From positions 141,104,091 to 141,168,090 of the forward strand of contig OY282560.1 in assembly GCA_958295665.1 (NCBI GenBank): a DNA stretch of 64,000 nt, given 5' to 3'. This stretch comes from Tipula vernalis (taxonomy: Eukaryota; Arthropoda; Insecta; Diptera; Tipulidae). Shown here in pieces: positions 49,700-61,220 of the stretch. Position numbers and translations under genes: made by a program. The notes beneath the pieces are model-generated. The model was given only the letters and a program-made list of their open reading frames with translations. It was not told where the DNA came from and made no database searches. How positions within the stretch are numbered: position 1 is the stretch's first letter; each line of letters opens with the position of its first letter.

Positions 49700-51478
49700 A
49701 TTTTTAATTTTATAAAATCCAAAGTAAATTAATTATAGATAAATTTAATTAATTTCTTAAGAAGCTTTATTTAATTTGTGGAATATTTTAATTAATGATT
49801 GGTCTAATATTTTGTAAACAACGCTATTATTTAGTTAGTATTAGATAATTAAGGTCAGCGAGGGTTCTTAGCGATCCTTTTACTAAGCCCTTTATTGATG
49901 AATAGCCGCAGTTCCTTTGAGAATATTTATAGCAAATCGACCCAAAATTTCTTTTGGATTCGCAACTATGCAAATCACAAAAAATTCCACCACGTCATAA
50001 TTTTATTCCAGCTTCAAATTCCGTGACAAAAAATTCCGTTAGTAAATTGCCAGCCTACTGCACTTCAATAGCACAGCAAGTCGAAGATTGTAATCCATCC
50101 AGGTCGATTATGTGTTTCTGGTATATCGATTTTCAATATCATAGCTTCGAGCGTCTCGATTTACGGATTTGCTTGGTTTTGCGGTTTTTTTTATATAAAT
50201 TTAAATTTTTTCCAACAGAATTTTCATAATAGGGATTATTCGAGTTTCTCGAATTTTGACTTGACGTTGCCGACTACAGGAGATGTTATAGGTTTTTCGG
50301 TATTTTTTGGGTCTAATTTGGTCGAAATTATTGGTTTCCCATTCTAGGTTTCCCAGTTCTATTTTCGAGAAAAATGTTTTTGGCTTTTGCATTGAGATCT
50401 TCCAAGATTTTTCTTGGAATCGAAGTTTACTTGAGGGAACATTCGCCGTTTGTTTTTAGAATATCGCGGTTATTCTAGAATGGATTATTCGAACTTTTCC
50501 AAATTATTAAAATTGCCTTGAGTCTTTTCGATCTTATTAATCTTTCGAAGATTTTCTAGATTCTTCGACAAAACTGAAATTCTCGAAGTTACTTGATAGA
50601 TTATTTTAGTGCTGATTAACTGCTTAACATCGGCACTATAATATATTATCATTGCGCGTACACATGGATAGGTATTGCTGATAAAATAAAGTAGCAAAGC
50701 AAATCTTTTGAAGTCTTGATCACAAAAGAGAGTGTAGCGGCTCACGCATTGCAATCAACAAATTAATTATGTGTTTATATAAATTGCAATACATTCACCA
50801 CCACAGACACATAGGGTTTACGCATAAGATATCTCTTTGCGTAACGATTTTCTTTCGCCATCTAACGAGATGACATGTACACAAAATATAATCGAACACT
50901 AAATTATATTTTGTGACATTTGCCCCATCTTGTTAACATTATTTTCCTCAATCTAAACTTGAGTGATATTTCTCTGTGGTTCCATCTCGTGTTCAATAGA
51001 ACATCAAATTTTGACATTACGATTTTTCTCGTGTGTCAACACGAGTTGTATTCCTGACACAGAAACACAAAATAAACCATCTTTGCGAGGACGATATTCA
51101 TCGCCTGGTTATTGGCATGGCTATCTACTTTTTCTTCTGTTTGGAATAGATCGCAAGACATTTTTTTCTCCTAAAATAAAAAGTTAAAAAATCTAATTAA
51201 TAAAATAATAATAATCGTGATTTTTACGGAACAGTGGTGGGCAATATTTCCGACTGGACTTGTCCAAATTTTGTAATTAATAAATATATAAATACACAAA
51301 TAAACTAATAATTATAAAGTTTTAATCAAAGTGAGTGTGTCTTATTTGCAAACATTGGGTGATAAAATCACATACCCTGGCGTCCATATTTGGGCATAAT
51401 AATTCAAAATTACGTGTATCGTGGGACGATACTCGACAAGAGCTTATACATATATGGTATACTATAGGTGATTTGAAA
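49700..51478. other. No gene seen; possible solo LTR near 50770-51233
   Basis: No coding motif. The stretch 50770-51233 begins TGTTTATATAAATTGC (TATA-like) and ends GATTTTTACGGAACA before GTGGTGGGC, so it might be a solo LTR of a Copia/BEL-like element, but no partner LTR, primer site or target duplication supports this. Many TTCGAA-rich strings lie at 50210-50600. Confidence 0.35.
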
Positions 51479-51479
51479 A

Positions 51480-52600
51480 GTTGATTTGAAAATAACTGTA
51501 TGTTCTCCTCTAAGTTCAATACATTTTGCCGAGCGATTTTTCAACTCATTTACCCATATCTGAAGTGATTTTCCGGAAGTCCTTCCAAACACTCCTTTAT
51601 GGCAGCTATAACCTCGTCATTCGTTGAAAAATGTTTCCACGTAGAAATCTTTTGAGGTTTGAGAAAAGATGGAAGTCAGAAGTGGCCAGATCTGGTGAAT
51701 AAGGTGGATGTTCAAGCAATTCGTATTGTAATTCCTTCATTTTGTCTTAATGAAAGATAATTTTTTTATGTTTTAAACCGATGTTGGCTCTGACATTTAA
51801 GTCAGCTGGTCGTGTTTATTTTTTTTTATTTTTTTGTTATTGCGCAAAACGGTCATAAAGCTAAAATATGTCTGCTTATATTAACGTATATCCAGAGGCT
51901 GGAATAGCGGGCTATTTAACCCAAGTTAAGGACTACCGGAGTTGGAGGATTATGCTTTCATATTGGCTGCAAATAGGGTAAAAACTTCCAAAATATGATG
52001 TTACTATATCCCTCACCCATCCCAAAAGTTACTGGTACTGAAAGGAAGACTTTCGCTTGAACGGAATCATATTAGATAATCCACGATTTTGTATTATGTT
52101 TTCTTGTTTATTTCTTTTGGCATACCCTATTATGAATGAGCTCCTGCTCAAAATAGAGTTTGTCAAAGGCTATATAAATTAATTTGTAAATAAATAAATA
52201 AATAAATAAATAAAGAGTCTTGCCTCATGAATTTTTTCATCCACTTCATCCGAAAGGTTTGAATGTAATCAATAACCGAAATTCCTTTCACATTCCAAAA
52301 AACTGATACCATAACCTTCTTTGCCTGTTTCGACCACTTTGGCTCTTTCGGAGCAGAAGTACCGGGTTCGCAATTTAGGGTCATAGTGATAAGTTCAGGT
52401 CCCCTCGATAGTTACAAATCGAGACAAATGTTGTTGAAGTCAGACTCGAAGTCGTTTTTGATCAAAAATTAACAAATGTGGCACCTATCTCAACAGCTTA
52501 CTAATACCTAATTCATTCGTTAAAACATATGAAATACCCTTTCAGTAGAGATGCCCATAGTCTCAGAAATTTCAAAATCAGTCGTGTGTCTACTATAAAA
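51480..52600 (-). pseudogene. mariner transposase, C-terminal part
   Basis: Continues the mariner frame that starts at 55740. From 52600 down: TDFEISETMGIS, VLTNELGISKL, VPHLL, EPKWSKQAKKVMVSVFWNVK (usually KKVMxxVFWDxxG), DEVDEKIHEARL. After a LINE/SINE-like insert at about 51800-52214, it resumes KKIIFH (truncated: the HQDNAPxH block with the second Asp is lost), then KELQYELLEHPPYSPDLATSDFHLF at about 51730-51660 (usually HPPYSPDLAPSDYHLF with the third Asp) and a tail with GKSLQIWVNELKNRSAKC near 51580-51510. Multiple stops. A dead copy of a cut-and-paste enzyme. Confidence 0.75.
51800..52214 (+). mobile_element. Short retroposon with (TAAA)n tail
   Basis: About 400 bp of non-coding DNA splitting the mariner transposase. 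It ends with (AAAT)n at 52186-52214 on the plus strand and begins with a T-run near 51823, as expected for a truncated LINE or SINE. The tail abuts the mariner codons for KIHEARL exactly. No clear target duplication was found and the body (for example CCCAAGTTAAGGACTACCGG) is not recognised. Confidence 0.55.
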
Positions 52601-52613
52601 ATATCCGTTCGAT

Positions 52614-52745
52614 GTTGAAAGGCCGAATGTCGAAAAGCCGAACGACGAAAGGCACAATGGGTCGGAAGGCCATGTGTCGAAAGGACGAAAGTCGTTTAGC
52701 CGAATGTGTGGAAAGGCCGATTGGGTCGAAAAGCCGAATTTTAAT
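52614..52745 (+). repeat. Left terminal tandem array of MULE
   Basis: Variants of GGCCGAATGTCGAAAG recur at roughly 13-20 bp spacing: GGCCGAATGTCGAAAAG, CCGAACGACGAAAG, GGCCATGTGTCGAAAG, CCGAATGTGTGGAAAG, GGCCGATTGGGTCGAAAAG. It is the inverted counterpart of 55180-55402. Confidence 0.9.
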
Positions 52746-53395
52746 TAGAAACCATTGAATTTATTTCTTAATGTAAAATGATTGAAATAAATTGAAAATA
52801 CGTCCTCATAAATTCTGTGTATGTAGCATATTAATGTTGTCAAATTTTGTCGGAAAAAAATGTATTTATTTTTCTTTTTTTATTATAATTAATTAATTTT
52901 TAATTATATGACAAAAAAGTAAAAAGATTTGAATATTTAAGGCGATTTACTATTAAACATTTTTATACAAAAATTTTGATAAAAATATAAATTTTGGTTT
53001 TCATAAAAATATAAATTTTGTAATTTTTCATTCATAAAAAGATGAAAAATTAGGGTTGGGTATGTAATGTCGAATTTCAAAATGTTGACAACAAAAACAT
53101 CGACTAGAAAAATGTAGACATGGACAAAATGTCGCTTTATAAAATGGCGATTCGAAAATGTCGACTTGGACAAAATGTCGATTTGAAGAAATTGTCGATA
53201 TTAAAATAAATTTTGCGCAAAATTTATTTTGACATCGACAATTTCTCCAGGTCGACAAATTTTAAAAATATAATTGAAACTATGTACATATATTTGATTT
53301 TGCTTTTTATTAATGGTTTATAATTTAATTATATATTTATATATTAATATATAAAATATAAGTAAGCAAAAGTACGTAAAAATATATGTATTAAG

Positions 53396-54770
53396 TTAAA
53401 AATGTCTTAAAACTAATCCTTTTAAGAAATTTATTTTGGTTGTTCTCTGCTTTTCCTCTAAAATCTTTCTTAATCTTCTGTCACGTTCAATATATACATT
53501 TTTAATTTTTATTTTTTCTCCAATTTGAATCCTCTGCAGTTTCCATTTTACATAAATATGTTCTTTGCCTAAAATTTCAATTAATTTATAAACACCTACA
53601 TGTAGCTTTCCTACGAGTATTTTAAGCCTTCGATGCCAACTCTCCACACTATTCCGAGTTTTTGGAAGTTGTTCATTTTCGAGTATAGACCAAAATTGTG
53701 GCGTATAAGAAACAAAACTTTCTTTTAGTTGTGTTTGATTAGTGTGGTTTCGTATTTTATCATACACATAATTCTTTTTAAACCACTCGGTAATCTTGTG
53801 GCATTTGGTCGATAATGATTTTTTTAATTCCTCGTAATATTCCGGAATTTCGTCCTCACCCAAGTATGCCAAACTTTTAAGCATTCGCATTTGGATACTA
53901 AATCCTTCTTCTTTGCCATATTTGCTGCCAATCCTTCTGCCTGTATTTTTCGCCATATTATTTGGCCGAAGTGGAAAAAACAACCTTTGAAGTGGGTAGT
54001 TTGGAAAAAAATTTTTGCAGCACTCTCACTCGCCTTTTCAAAATCTTAGATAACGTATTCTGGTCTCAGATTTCTATTTTTATCGCATGAAATTCGGCAT
54101 ATGTCATAAAATATTTCAGTATAACACTGTTTAGTTTTGCTGGACATTAAGCAATATACCATTGGAACAATCATCCCATCATCCACTTTACAGTGAATTG
54201 TAAAAAGTTGCCTCATTATAGATGGTACTACGGCAAATGTGCCATCCATCAGCCAAACTCTTGAATTACCAAGTAATTTCAAGTTTTCTAAAGTTCCCAA
54301 AGTAATTATTTTTTCGTTTTTGAACGATTTTTCAGCTAGCACAAAATTTTCCCCTTCAATATTTTTCAATCTATTAGGAATATCAATTCCTTCTAGGTTG
54401 GTCGGTTCTTGTTCTCCAGCAGCAGATCTTACCCCAGAAAATGTGTTTTTCTGGGCTTCCGCGTTCGGTAAATAAACCCTACAATTTTGTTTGCAAAGGG
54501 CAATGGATTCAATTATAATTTGAGATTACTTATTTTTAGCCATTGTTTTAACCGCATGATTAGTTTCATATTTTTCAAATTTGAAAGCAAAAGGTTCATG
54601 CGAGTGCTCCGTTGGATCCTTCCATATTTTGTGTTCTGAATTTTCCAGCTTTGTACTAACACGTGCCTTACAAATATTAGTCTCTTCACAACGCCAGCGG
54701 TAAACTTTATATGAAACTTTTTCTTTTCTATATATAAACCTATCAACTACAAGCTTAGCACCTTGTCTCT
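53396..54770 (-). pseudogene. MULE transposase with FLYWCH finger
   Basis: N-terminus at about 54768: GAKLVVDRFIYRKEKV, YRWRCEETNICKARVST, and HSHEP, a FLYWCH zinc finger (F/Y, W, C, C, H, H in order). A linker near 54420-54360 (EGIDIPNRL) leads to 54369-54046: RVWLMDGTFAVVP (first Asp), MRQLFTIH, MVYCLMSSKTKQCY. After a frameshift, a block at about 54050-53985 reads DFEKA and GCFFHFGQ-like residues (second Asp and CxxHxxQ). Then GSKYGKEEGFSIQMRMLKSL, and at 53690-53620 KTRNSVESWHRRLK, which holds the Glu region (usually RTNNxVEGWHxxL). It ends in a basic coiled tail at 53396. At least one stop and two frameshifts. It is similar in domain order to the copy at 37553-38668 but retains the DGTF block missing there. 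Confidence 0.8.
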
Positions 54771-55179
54771 AATTACTGTTTTAATATTCATTTTTGTTCA
54801 TCAACCTTTCAAGAGTAACCAAATATTTATATTTTGTTAAACAGATTTTATTAGTATGTCAAACTCCTTATACTTACGATACTACAAGTTTCAGTTTTAT
54901 TCTGATATAAAAAAATTGAAATTTTCATGTTAATTGTTTTTTTTTTGTTAGAAAAAGAATTTGAATTCAAAAGAATTTTTATATTAATATAAGACAGTAA
55001 TTAAAAATCATAATGTCTCAATTTGCATAATACATATAATCTTGTATCAGCTAAATATTAACTACGAAGTCGATATTTTTGCTGATTTTTTGAATTCAAC
55101 ATTTCCTAAATCGACATTTTGGCCAGTCGACATATTTTAGTCGATATAAAGGGCGGATCCCGAAAAATTAAAATCAATT

Positions 55180-55402
55180 TCGACACAAACGGCCTTTCGA
55201 CATTCGGCCTTTCGACCCAATCGGCCTTTCGACCCAATAGGCCTTTCGACCCTTTCGGCCTTTCGACAATCGGCCTTTCGACATTCGGCCTTTCGACACA
55301 TCGACCTTTTGGCGTTCGGCCTTTTGGCGTTCGGCCTTTCGGCGTTCGGCCTTTTGGCGTTCGGACTTTCGACATTCGACTTTTCGACATTCGGCATTTC
55401 AG
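55180..55402 (-). repeat. Right terminal tandem array of MULE
   Basis: About 13-15 units of CGGCCTTTCGACATT, with substitutions such as CCCAAT in place of ATT and TTTTGGCGTT in a sub-array at 55300-55365. Frames at 55106-55448 on both strands translate it into repeats such as RTPKGRTPKG and are not genes. Confidence 0.9.
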
Positions 55403-55404
55403 TC

Positions 55405-55740
55405 CTATTCCAAAAACATCATGTACATATCAATCATTTCATGGGTAGTACTAGTTTTATGACGTCCAGAGCGACGATTATCTTCAAGGCTTGTACGATC
55501 ACGTTGAAATTCGGAACCCCACTTACACACTGTTGATTTTGAAGGTGCGGCGTCAGCGGTAGATGTGTTTACCATTTCATTATAATTTTCCTTAGCTTTT
55601 GAACCTTTTCTCACAAAGAATTTAATCACAGCACGATGCTCAATTTTTCCTATTTTGAAAGAATACAAAAACACGTTCTTATGACGAATGAATGCGTTCA
55701 ATGTAGTTATAGATGTATTTCTATTGTAGAATAACAAAAC
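55405..55740 (-). pseudogene. mariner transposase, N-terminal part
   Basis: Reads IEHRAVIKFFVRKGSKAKEN and NEMVNT, then APSKSTVCKWGSEFQRDRTS, SLEDNRRSGRHKTSTTHEMI, ending at the MULE boundary. This is the paired helix-turn-helix DNA-binding half of a mariner transposase, with the conserved W-V-x-x-F and D-x-R-x-G-R-P pattern. The C-terminal half continues on the other side of the MULE at 52600. The upstream residues before about 55690 may be outside the gene. Confidence 0.75.
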
Positions 55741-55749
55741 ACAATTTCC

Positions 55750-58700
55750 ACTTATGTTAAATTCTCACTTGCATCTACAATTGAAATTGCTTTTCTTCTC
55801 TATTTAAGCCTCGAATTTCAATTTTTACAATTCGTAGTATGATGTACGAAAATAAAATGAAAAAATTAAATTGCCTAAAATTACTACTATATTCTTCTTA
55901 AGAACAACATTTTACGCGGACGACACTTCACGCGCATTCTCTTTCGGACAGTCTCCTTTATAAATTAGCTTCTGCTATTATCTAAATTTATAATGGAAGC
56001 TAATCACATAAAGACAGATTCTAATGAAATCATTTACAAATTACTATTTTCGAAATTAAACTACATTAGTCACAGTTTAGATTTTAGCTATATTTCGATG
56101 AGCTTTTGAATAATACGAACTTTTGAATGAAAGATGAGGGAAATTTAACTTCGTCGAATTCTTCTGTTGAAATATTATCAAAAAAAATATTGTCGACAGT
56201 TTTGAAGTAGGCGCCATTAGTCACATAACAATAAAGTGGAATAAAGCTGTTAAAGCTGAAAAAAGCTTTGTAAACGTAGAACCGAACTAACTTTAACCAG
56301 CCCAATTCAAAACTCTTATTACGTATGGTTTCTAAAATACCGTCCATATGAGAGTCTCAATAATGTTTGAAAAGCTTTGTTCTGAGGTTTCTTACTAATT
56401 TCCTTATTTTAGCCATTTAGACTAATTGTAAAGTAGACTAATTTGAAGCCTTAGGAAACAACCTTTTTAATGTTCTTCTTGCGATGTTTCATCCGATCCC
56501 ACAATATTTAAATATTCTCTCACCAAACTCTATAAAAAGAAGCATAATTCTTAATTGGCAGCCTATTTACATAACCTCCGTATTACTCGTACACTATTCT
56601 CGTGTTAAGTAAATGGACCCAACTTACTAAAAATATTTTATGATTTAGCAATTCTAATGTCTTAAGTCTAAGGCTAATTTTTTGTGCTTTTTAAATTTTA
56701 TTATCTTTTTAATTTATGACTAGTTTAAGGTCAAACTTGTTATATTCACACTTAGTTTTCAACATTGTTTATATTAACCTTAGTTTGTTGTCTTTTTGAC
56801 ATAAACTACTTAAGTAAAAAACTTACGCATAACTACATCTAATTATCTAAATTTAATTAACTAAACTTGACTTAGTATTAAAAGTAAAATAAATTAGTTG
56901 CAATAACTTGATTTAATTGGAATGTAATTAATTGAACTTACATGATTAAGTTGTTTTATTAATAATTCGTATTTATGTACTTTAATTTGCCTAACCGACT
57001 TTAGGTTTACTTTAGCTAAAAAAGTATTTACCTTGTCAAATGGCGCCAAAAAAGCGTGCTTGCCCTTAAGCGGTAACTTCATCAATATTAAACGTTTAAT
57101 TTAATATTTATTTTAATTTTTTGTTTGTTTCTTTGCAGGTAATGTCAAAAAATGGAAGTGCTAAGGTTATTGTATTTAAAACGTATGTAGTCTAATGAAT
57201 TTTTTTATTAGAAAACTAAAATTATTTATCTTAACTTTATAAATTTATTTTTCAAAATTCCATTCAAATAATTTGCCATTCACATTCAATTTATTAATAT
57301 TTTAACACAACAATCTAAACATGATATCTACCTTTCACTTTCTTTGAGATTTACTAAACAAAAATAAAAATAAAATGTTCGCGTTACTTTACTTTGTGTG
57401 TGCACACATTAGTATAAAATAAAGATGAGGTATAGAGTGAATCAAAAACACCTTCAATTTGTACAATTACTGTTTTATTACATACATAGAGACATACAAT
57501 ACTTTATAATTTGCGTAATTAAAAAATTAACCTGCATCGTAATGATGATATTTTATTTCATCTTTGAAATATTAGATAAAAATCCAGGGACAATTTCCTA
57601 TTAAATTACAGTATTTTATACTTTTGTTTGAATGTACCAACTCGTACGTGTCATATACAAGGACGTTTCAAAGTATATTTTAGACTTTTTTGTCACATGA
57701 CTTTAAGATTTATATGTATAATAAAACTAAAGTCAATTTCGTTTAGTTCTTATGCTACAGATATAAAATACAGAGACTTTCTAATTCTAGAAAGAAAAAA
57801 AAACATTAACATTTTTTGTTACCCTTTAATTAAAAATCTTTAAGAAATCTAAAAAAAAATAAAATAAAATGACAAAAAAAGTAATTCATGTTTCATTCAT
57901 CACGATAATGACATGAATTTCTAAAACGAGAAAAATTGTTCAACATAATATGATACACATGTATCACTTGAGGAGCTGCATGAAGTTGCGAATACATAGA
58001 AAAATACACGTAATAATGGACGGTGAATTTATGTGAATGCAAGAGAAATGTAAAACTTTGAAGCATACATAACTCACCTTTGCAAGGCAACATCATTTGT
58101 AAACAAATTAAGAAAAGTAACTTAACACATTTTGTGTATAACATTTATATTATGTATCTTATGTGCGGCGCGCGGTGGACGATTAAATTTTATGTTTTAT
58201 CTTTAATTAGTCGAAATGCGCTAACTTTCTCAAAACAAGATGTTCACAGCATATTTCTCGTTTTCGGGTGGGGCCCTAAATTTTATAGGGGCATAATTTT
58301 ATAACTTACCTTTATTAACGATCTTGCAAATTCTAATAAAATTGTTAAATTACGTTGTTTTTTAATGAATGCAAAAACTTCATCAATGAAATGCATTTCT
58401 ATGCCTTTAGTGGAGAATAATATTAAAATATTTTGTGAGGAAGGTTAGCAAGTAATCAATTCGAAAATTAACGATTGTTTATTACTTTAATGGGTTTTTA
58501 TTGTAAAACACTGGTACTAATTATTAATTTAAAATTTCACTAATTTGATACTTTCGGAGAAAATTATTAACATTATTGATACCTTCGAAATTTTATGAAA
58601 ATTTCCAAATTAAAATAATTTAGACATTTGTCTTCGTAAAATATAAATAAAATCAAGTAATATTAATAATTAATCATGCGTATTTTGGTAATTAAATTAA

Positions 58701-59520
58701 TATTTTAAAATTTCTTTTTCACGAAAGTTTAAACCGATTTACAATATTTCTCCCTTTAGAAATAGCATTAAGTTCGAGTAATATTTTATTACAATTTAAT
58801 AATGAATTTGCAAAGTCAAGCTGGAATTGTGGTTGTACAATGGCTTGGAAATCGTATTACTTAACAGAAGAGAATAGAAATATATAAGTACCTAGAGAAA
58901 AGAAGTTGTTCGCGTTCGTTTCATCAGCATTACTACATTTATCCATTAAACAATATCCAGATTCGCACTGCTTAACAAAGCTATCTGAATTTTCGTAAAT
59001 AAAAAACGCTGATCGATTAATTTTTATTCAATTATGTATATTGAAAGTCATTTAAATAAGATAGCATAATAACGGCTAAAAACATTTAATTGTCGACTTG
59101 GTGCACCACACAAATCGTTAAAAATAAAAATTTGTGATGCCTCTAAAACTCCTCGGGAAGTTTCTAAAATTTTCGAAATTATCTAAAAGTATTTTCGTTC
59201 ATAAACTTGCATTATTTCCATATGGGTTGGGTACTATGTTGTATCAAATCTGACATCCGTATGTTATAGTTTTGGTCTAATGAATGTTTTGTAACGTATT
59301 AGTTTTACATTTTTTTTTTTTGAAATTTTACGTGGAAAAGTGAAAAGTCGTGTGAGCATTCCATATGAGCGTTTTGTATTTGTGATTTTTTGAGAAATAT
59401 GATCGTTAGGTAATTTTTTGAGGAGCATTCAAAAGTACTTTACGGTTGCGCTCTGCTTTATTGCACTATCATTAATTTTTGTGTTGAAGTTTTTCCAATT
59501 TTTTTTTTTTTTGTATCCAA
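55750..59520. other. AT-rich DNA, no gene seen
   Basis: No recognised gene. The frame 56084-56347 (87 residues, minus) looks less random than most but has no motif I know. Frames 56894-57085, 57628-57843, 57893-58144 and 58080-58304 are A/T-driven. A TTTCTTTGCAG acceptor-like string ends at 57139, but no exon follows convincingly. Confidence 0.5.
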
Positions 59521-59524
59521 GGTG

Positions 59525-60096
59525 TGTTGTGTATTTTATTAAAACAATAGTATATTATTCAACAAGCATATAATGATAGCTGTTATTCACGAAGATGAAG
59601 TTTACCGACACGAGGCGATATGCGAGTGTCGTAAATCATCTGAGTGAATAACAACCATTATATGCGAGTAGAATACGATACTTTGTCCACGACCGATAAA
59701 AAATTGTATTTTATTATCAAATCCTTTAAATAAACCTAAAGTAATTTCCGTTAACATTTTGACATCTCAGTTTAATAATAATGAAAATGGCAAGAGACTA
59801 CAAGATAAAATTTCAAAAATGAAATTTTTATTTGGTAGTAGTGAATAATGGAAGAGGGGACTACTAGTTAAACTAGCAGTGAATAATGGATATTATTATG
59901 ATTGAAGAAACAAACGTATAGTGAGTATATTATACGTTAGTAGTGGACAAAATAAATGTATGTTACCAGTTCTTTATTTCATGGTATTTTGACATCCACT
60001 GCATATACAGTTGATACGTCATAAATCAATATCGCTAATTTAATATAAATAACAACATTGGCAATTCACAATATTTAATTTAATACATATATAACA
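59525..60096 (-). repeat. 3' LTR with insertion
   Basis: Matches the other LTR in two parts: 59525-59547 (TGTTGTGTATTTTATTAAAA) and about 59950-60096 (TACGTCATAAATCAATATCG, CTAATTTAATATAAATAACA). Between them is about 400 bp of foreign DNA. A stretch near ATAATCGTTCTACAAGAG present in the other LTR is absent here. Confidence 0.85.
59548..59950. mobile_element. Insertion in 3' LTR, including hairpin MITE copy B
   Basis: The first 235 bp (59548-59782) are a close copy of the hairpin element at 5065-5318. The remaining 165 bp have short repeats of AGTGAATAATGGA (59840 and 59869) and GTAGTGGAC-type strings, possibly a second insertion or an extended end. No target duplication is clear. Confidence 0.75.
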
Positions 60097-60199
60097 TCCC
60101 CGTTTTAAGATAATCCAATAACATGTAATCTAGATTAGAAAAGTTATCTTCATCGGCCGTTTTTAACATGGTCTTACATATGTGAACTGCTTTCTCAGC

Positions 60200-60400
60200 T
60201 AAGCCTCAACTAAGTAACTTTTTTTAGCAAAGTCCAATAAATCACAACCAATTGTTTCGAATGGTAGGTTTGGAATTTGATGTGGAATTAGTGGTTCCTT
60301 AATATTATTGGATTGACACTTTTCACAAACCCTGCATCTTGCTACTATGTTTTCAATATCTTTAGTCATAGACGGTCAATAAATCAGAGATCGTGCTTGA
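60200..60400 (-). pseudogene. Gypsy integrase zinc-finger fragment
   Basis: Reads MTKDIENIVARCRVCEKCQS, then KEPLIPHQIPNLPFETIGCD and LLDF at about 60375-60230. The CxxC pair of the HHCC integrase finger is present, the histidine pair region is only partly readable (SRARSLIY before it), and the first catalytic Asp of the core begins (GCDLLDF) before the frame ends. The remainder of the DDE core is deleted up to the LTR. Confidence 0.7.
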
Positions 60401-60437
60401 CTTTTGATTTTGATCATACTAATTCATCATTCATATA

Positions 60438-61189
60438 CCGGCTGATTTTTTTAACCTGATACACTCAAATATCTCGGAAATAAGCACTCTACGAAAAAAA
60501 TGGTAAAGATCAAAATTTAATTATTCCGTGGGGAAATACATTAGTGTTAAAATTAGTCCCTTTCCCCCTCTTCCTTGTAGGTGGGGCGGGAGGTAACTTT
60601 GAAACTAAAATATGAACCCCTATTTTTTTATTGCAGATTCCGATTTTACGGGTAAAAATTCGTAGGATTTGACTGAAACATTATTTTCGATTCATGATAG
60701 ATGGGGCTGTAATTGACTATATTCGTCACTATGACGATAGGGTTACGATAATGAGAATCCATTTTCAGTAATTGAAAGTTTAAGAAATATAAATTGTTTA
60801 AGACTAACTTCGAGTATTTACAATGAAACCGTGGTATTTTTATTGCAGACGTATTGTAGAATCGTTTCCGTAGGTTCTCAGTAGGAGAAATCAAATAAAA
60901 TTGAATATCGTCAATTACAGCGCCATCTATCACGAATCGAAAAAAATGTTTTAGTCAAATCCTACGTATTTTTAGCCATAGAATCCGAATCAATCTGCAA
61001 TAAAAAATAGGGGTTCATATTTTAGTTTCAAAGTTACCCTTCGCCCCATCTACATGGAGGGGGGGACTACTAATTTTAACACTAATGTATTACCCCACGG
61101 AATAATTACATTTTGAACTTTACCATTTTCTTCGTAGAGTGCTTATTTTCCGAGATATTTGAGTGTATCAGGTTAAAAAAATTACCCGG
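60438..61189. mobile_element. 750-bp MITE with about 280-bp inverted repeats
   Basis: TAACCTGATACACTCAAATA near 60455 is mirrored near 61170, and the outer ends are CCGGCTGATTTTTTT and AAAAAAATTACCCGG. Inner blocks also pair (GTAGGATTTGACTGAAAC with the complement near 60955). TATA flanks both sides (60434-60437 and 61190-61193), a probable target duplication. The open frame at 60646-60933 is part of the inverted repeat and not a gene. It separates RNase H from integrase in the Gypsy element. Confidence 0.85.
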
Positions 61190-61220
61190 TATAGCTCGTG
61201 TCTTTTGTTAAAAAAGAACC

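Larger units (their letters stand above)
52614..55402 (-). mobile_element. FLYWCH MULE with tandem-repeat inverted ends
   Basis: Both ends carry arrays built from GTCGAAAGGCCGAAT-type units (left 52614-52745) and the complement (right about 55180-55402). Inside each array lies a second, different set based on AAAATGTCGACNTGGACAAAA (left about 53080-53265; right 55060-55145). Between them is a FLYWCH-type MULE transposase on the minus strand. The element sits in a mariner transposase gene. Tandem repeats in the terminal inverted repeats are known for foldback and some insect MULEs (FB/NOF-like, Phantom). No clean 9-bp target duplication could be read. Total about 2.8 kb. Confidence 0.75.

Noticed and set aside
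50770..51233. Possible solo LTR (TG...CA)
   Set aside because: Only the terminal dinucleotides and a TATA-like string support it; no second copy, primer site or target duplication was found.
52937..53258. Two overlapping minus-strand frames rich in Phe, Cys and Asn
   Set aside because: They read through the inner inverted repeats of the MULE end and lack homology to any protein motif I know.
55106..55536. Four overlapping frames with repeated RTPKG, AFGLS or ERPNV units
   Set aside because: They translate the tandem-repeat end of the MULE on both strands; repeat periodicity, not selection, keeps them open.
56084..56347. 87-residue minus-strand frame
   Set aside because: Composition is less biased than most chance frames, but there is no motif, splice context or repeat relation to support it.
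60646..60933. 95-residue minus-strand frame
   Set aside because: Lies wholly within the 60438-61189 MITE and crosses its inverted repeat; no family motif.
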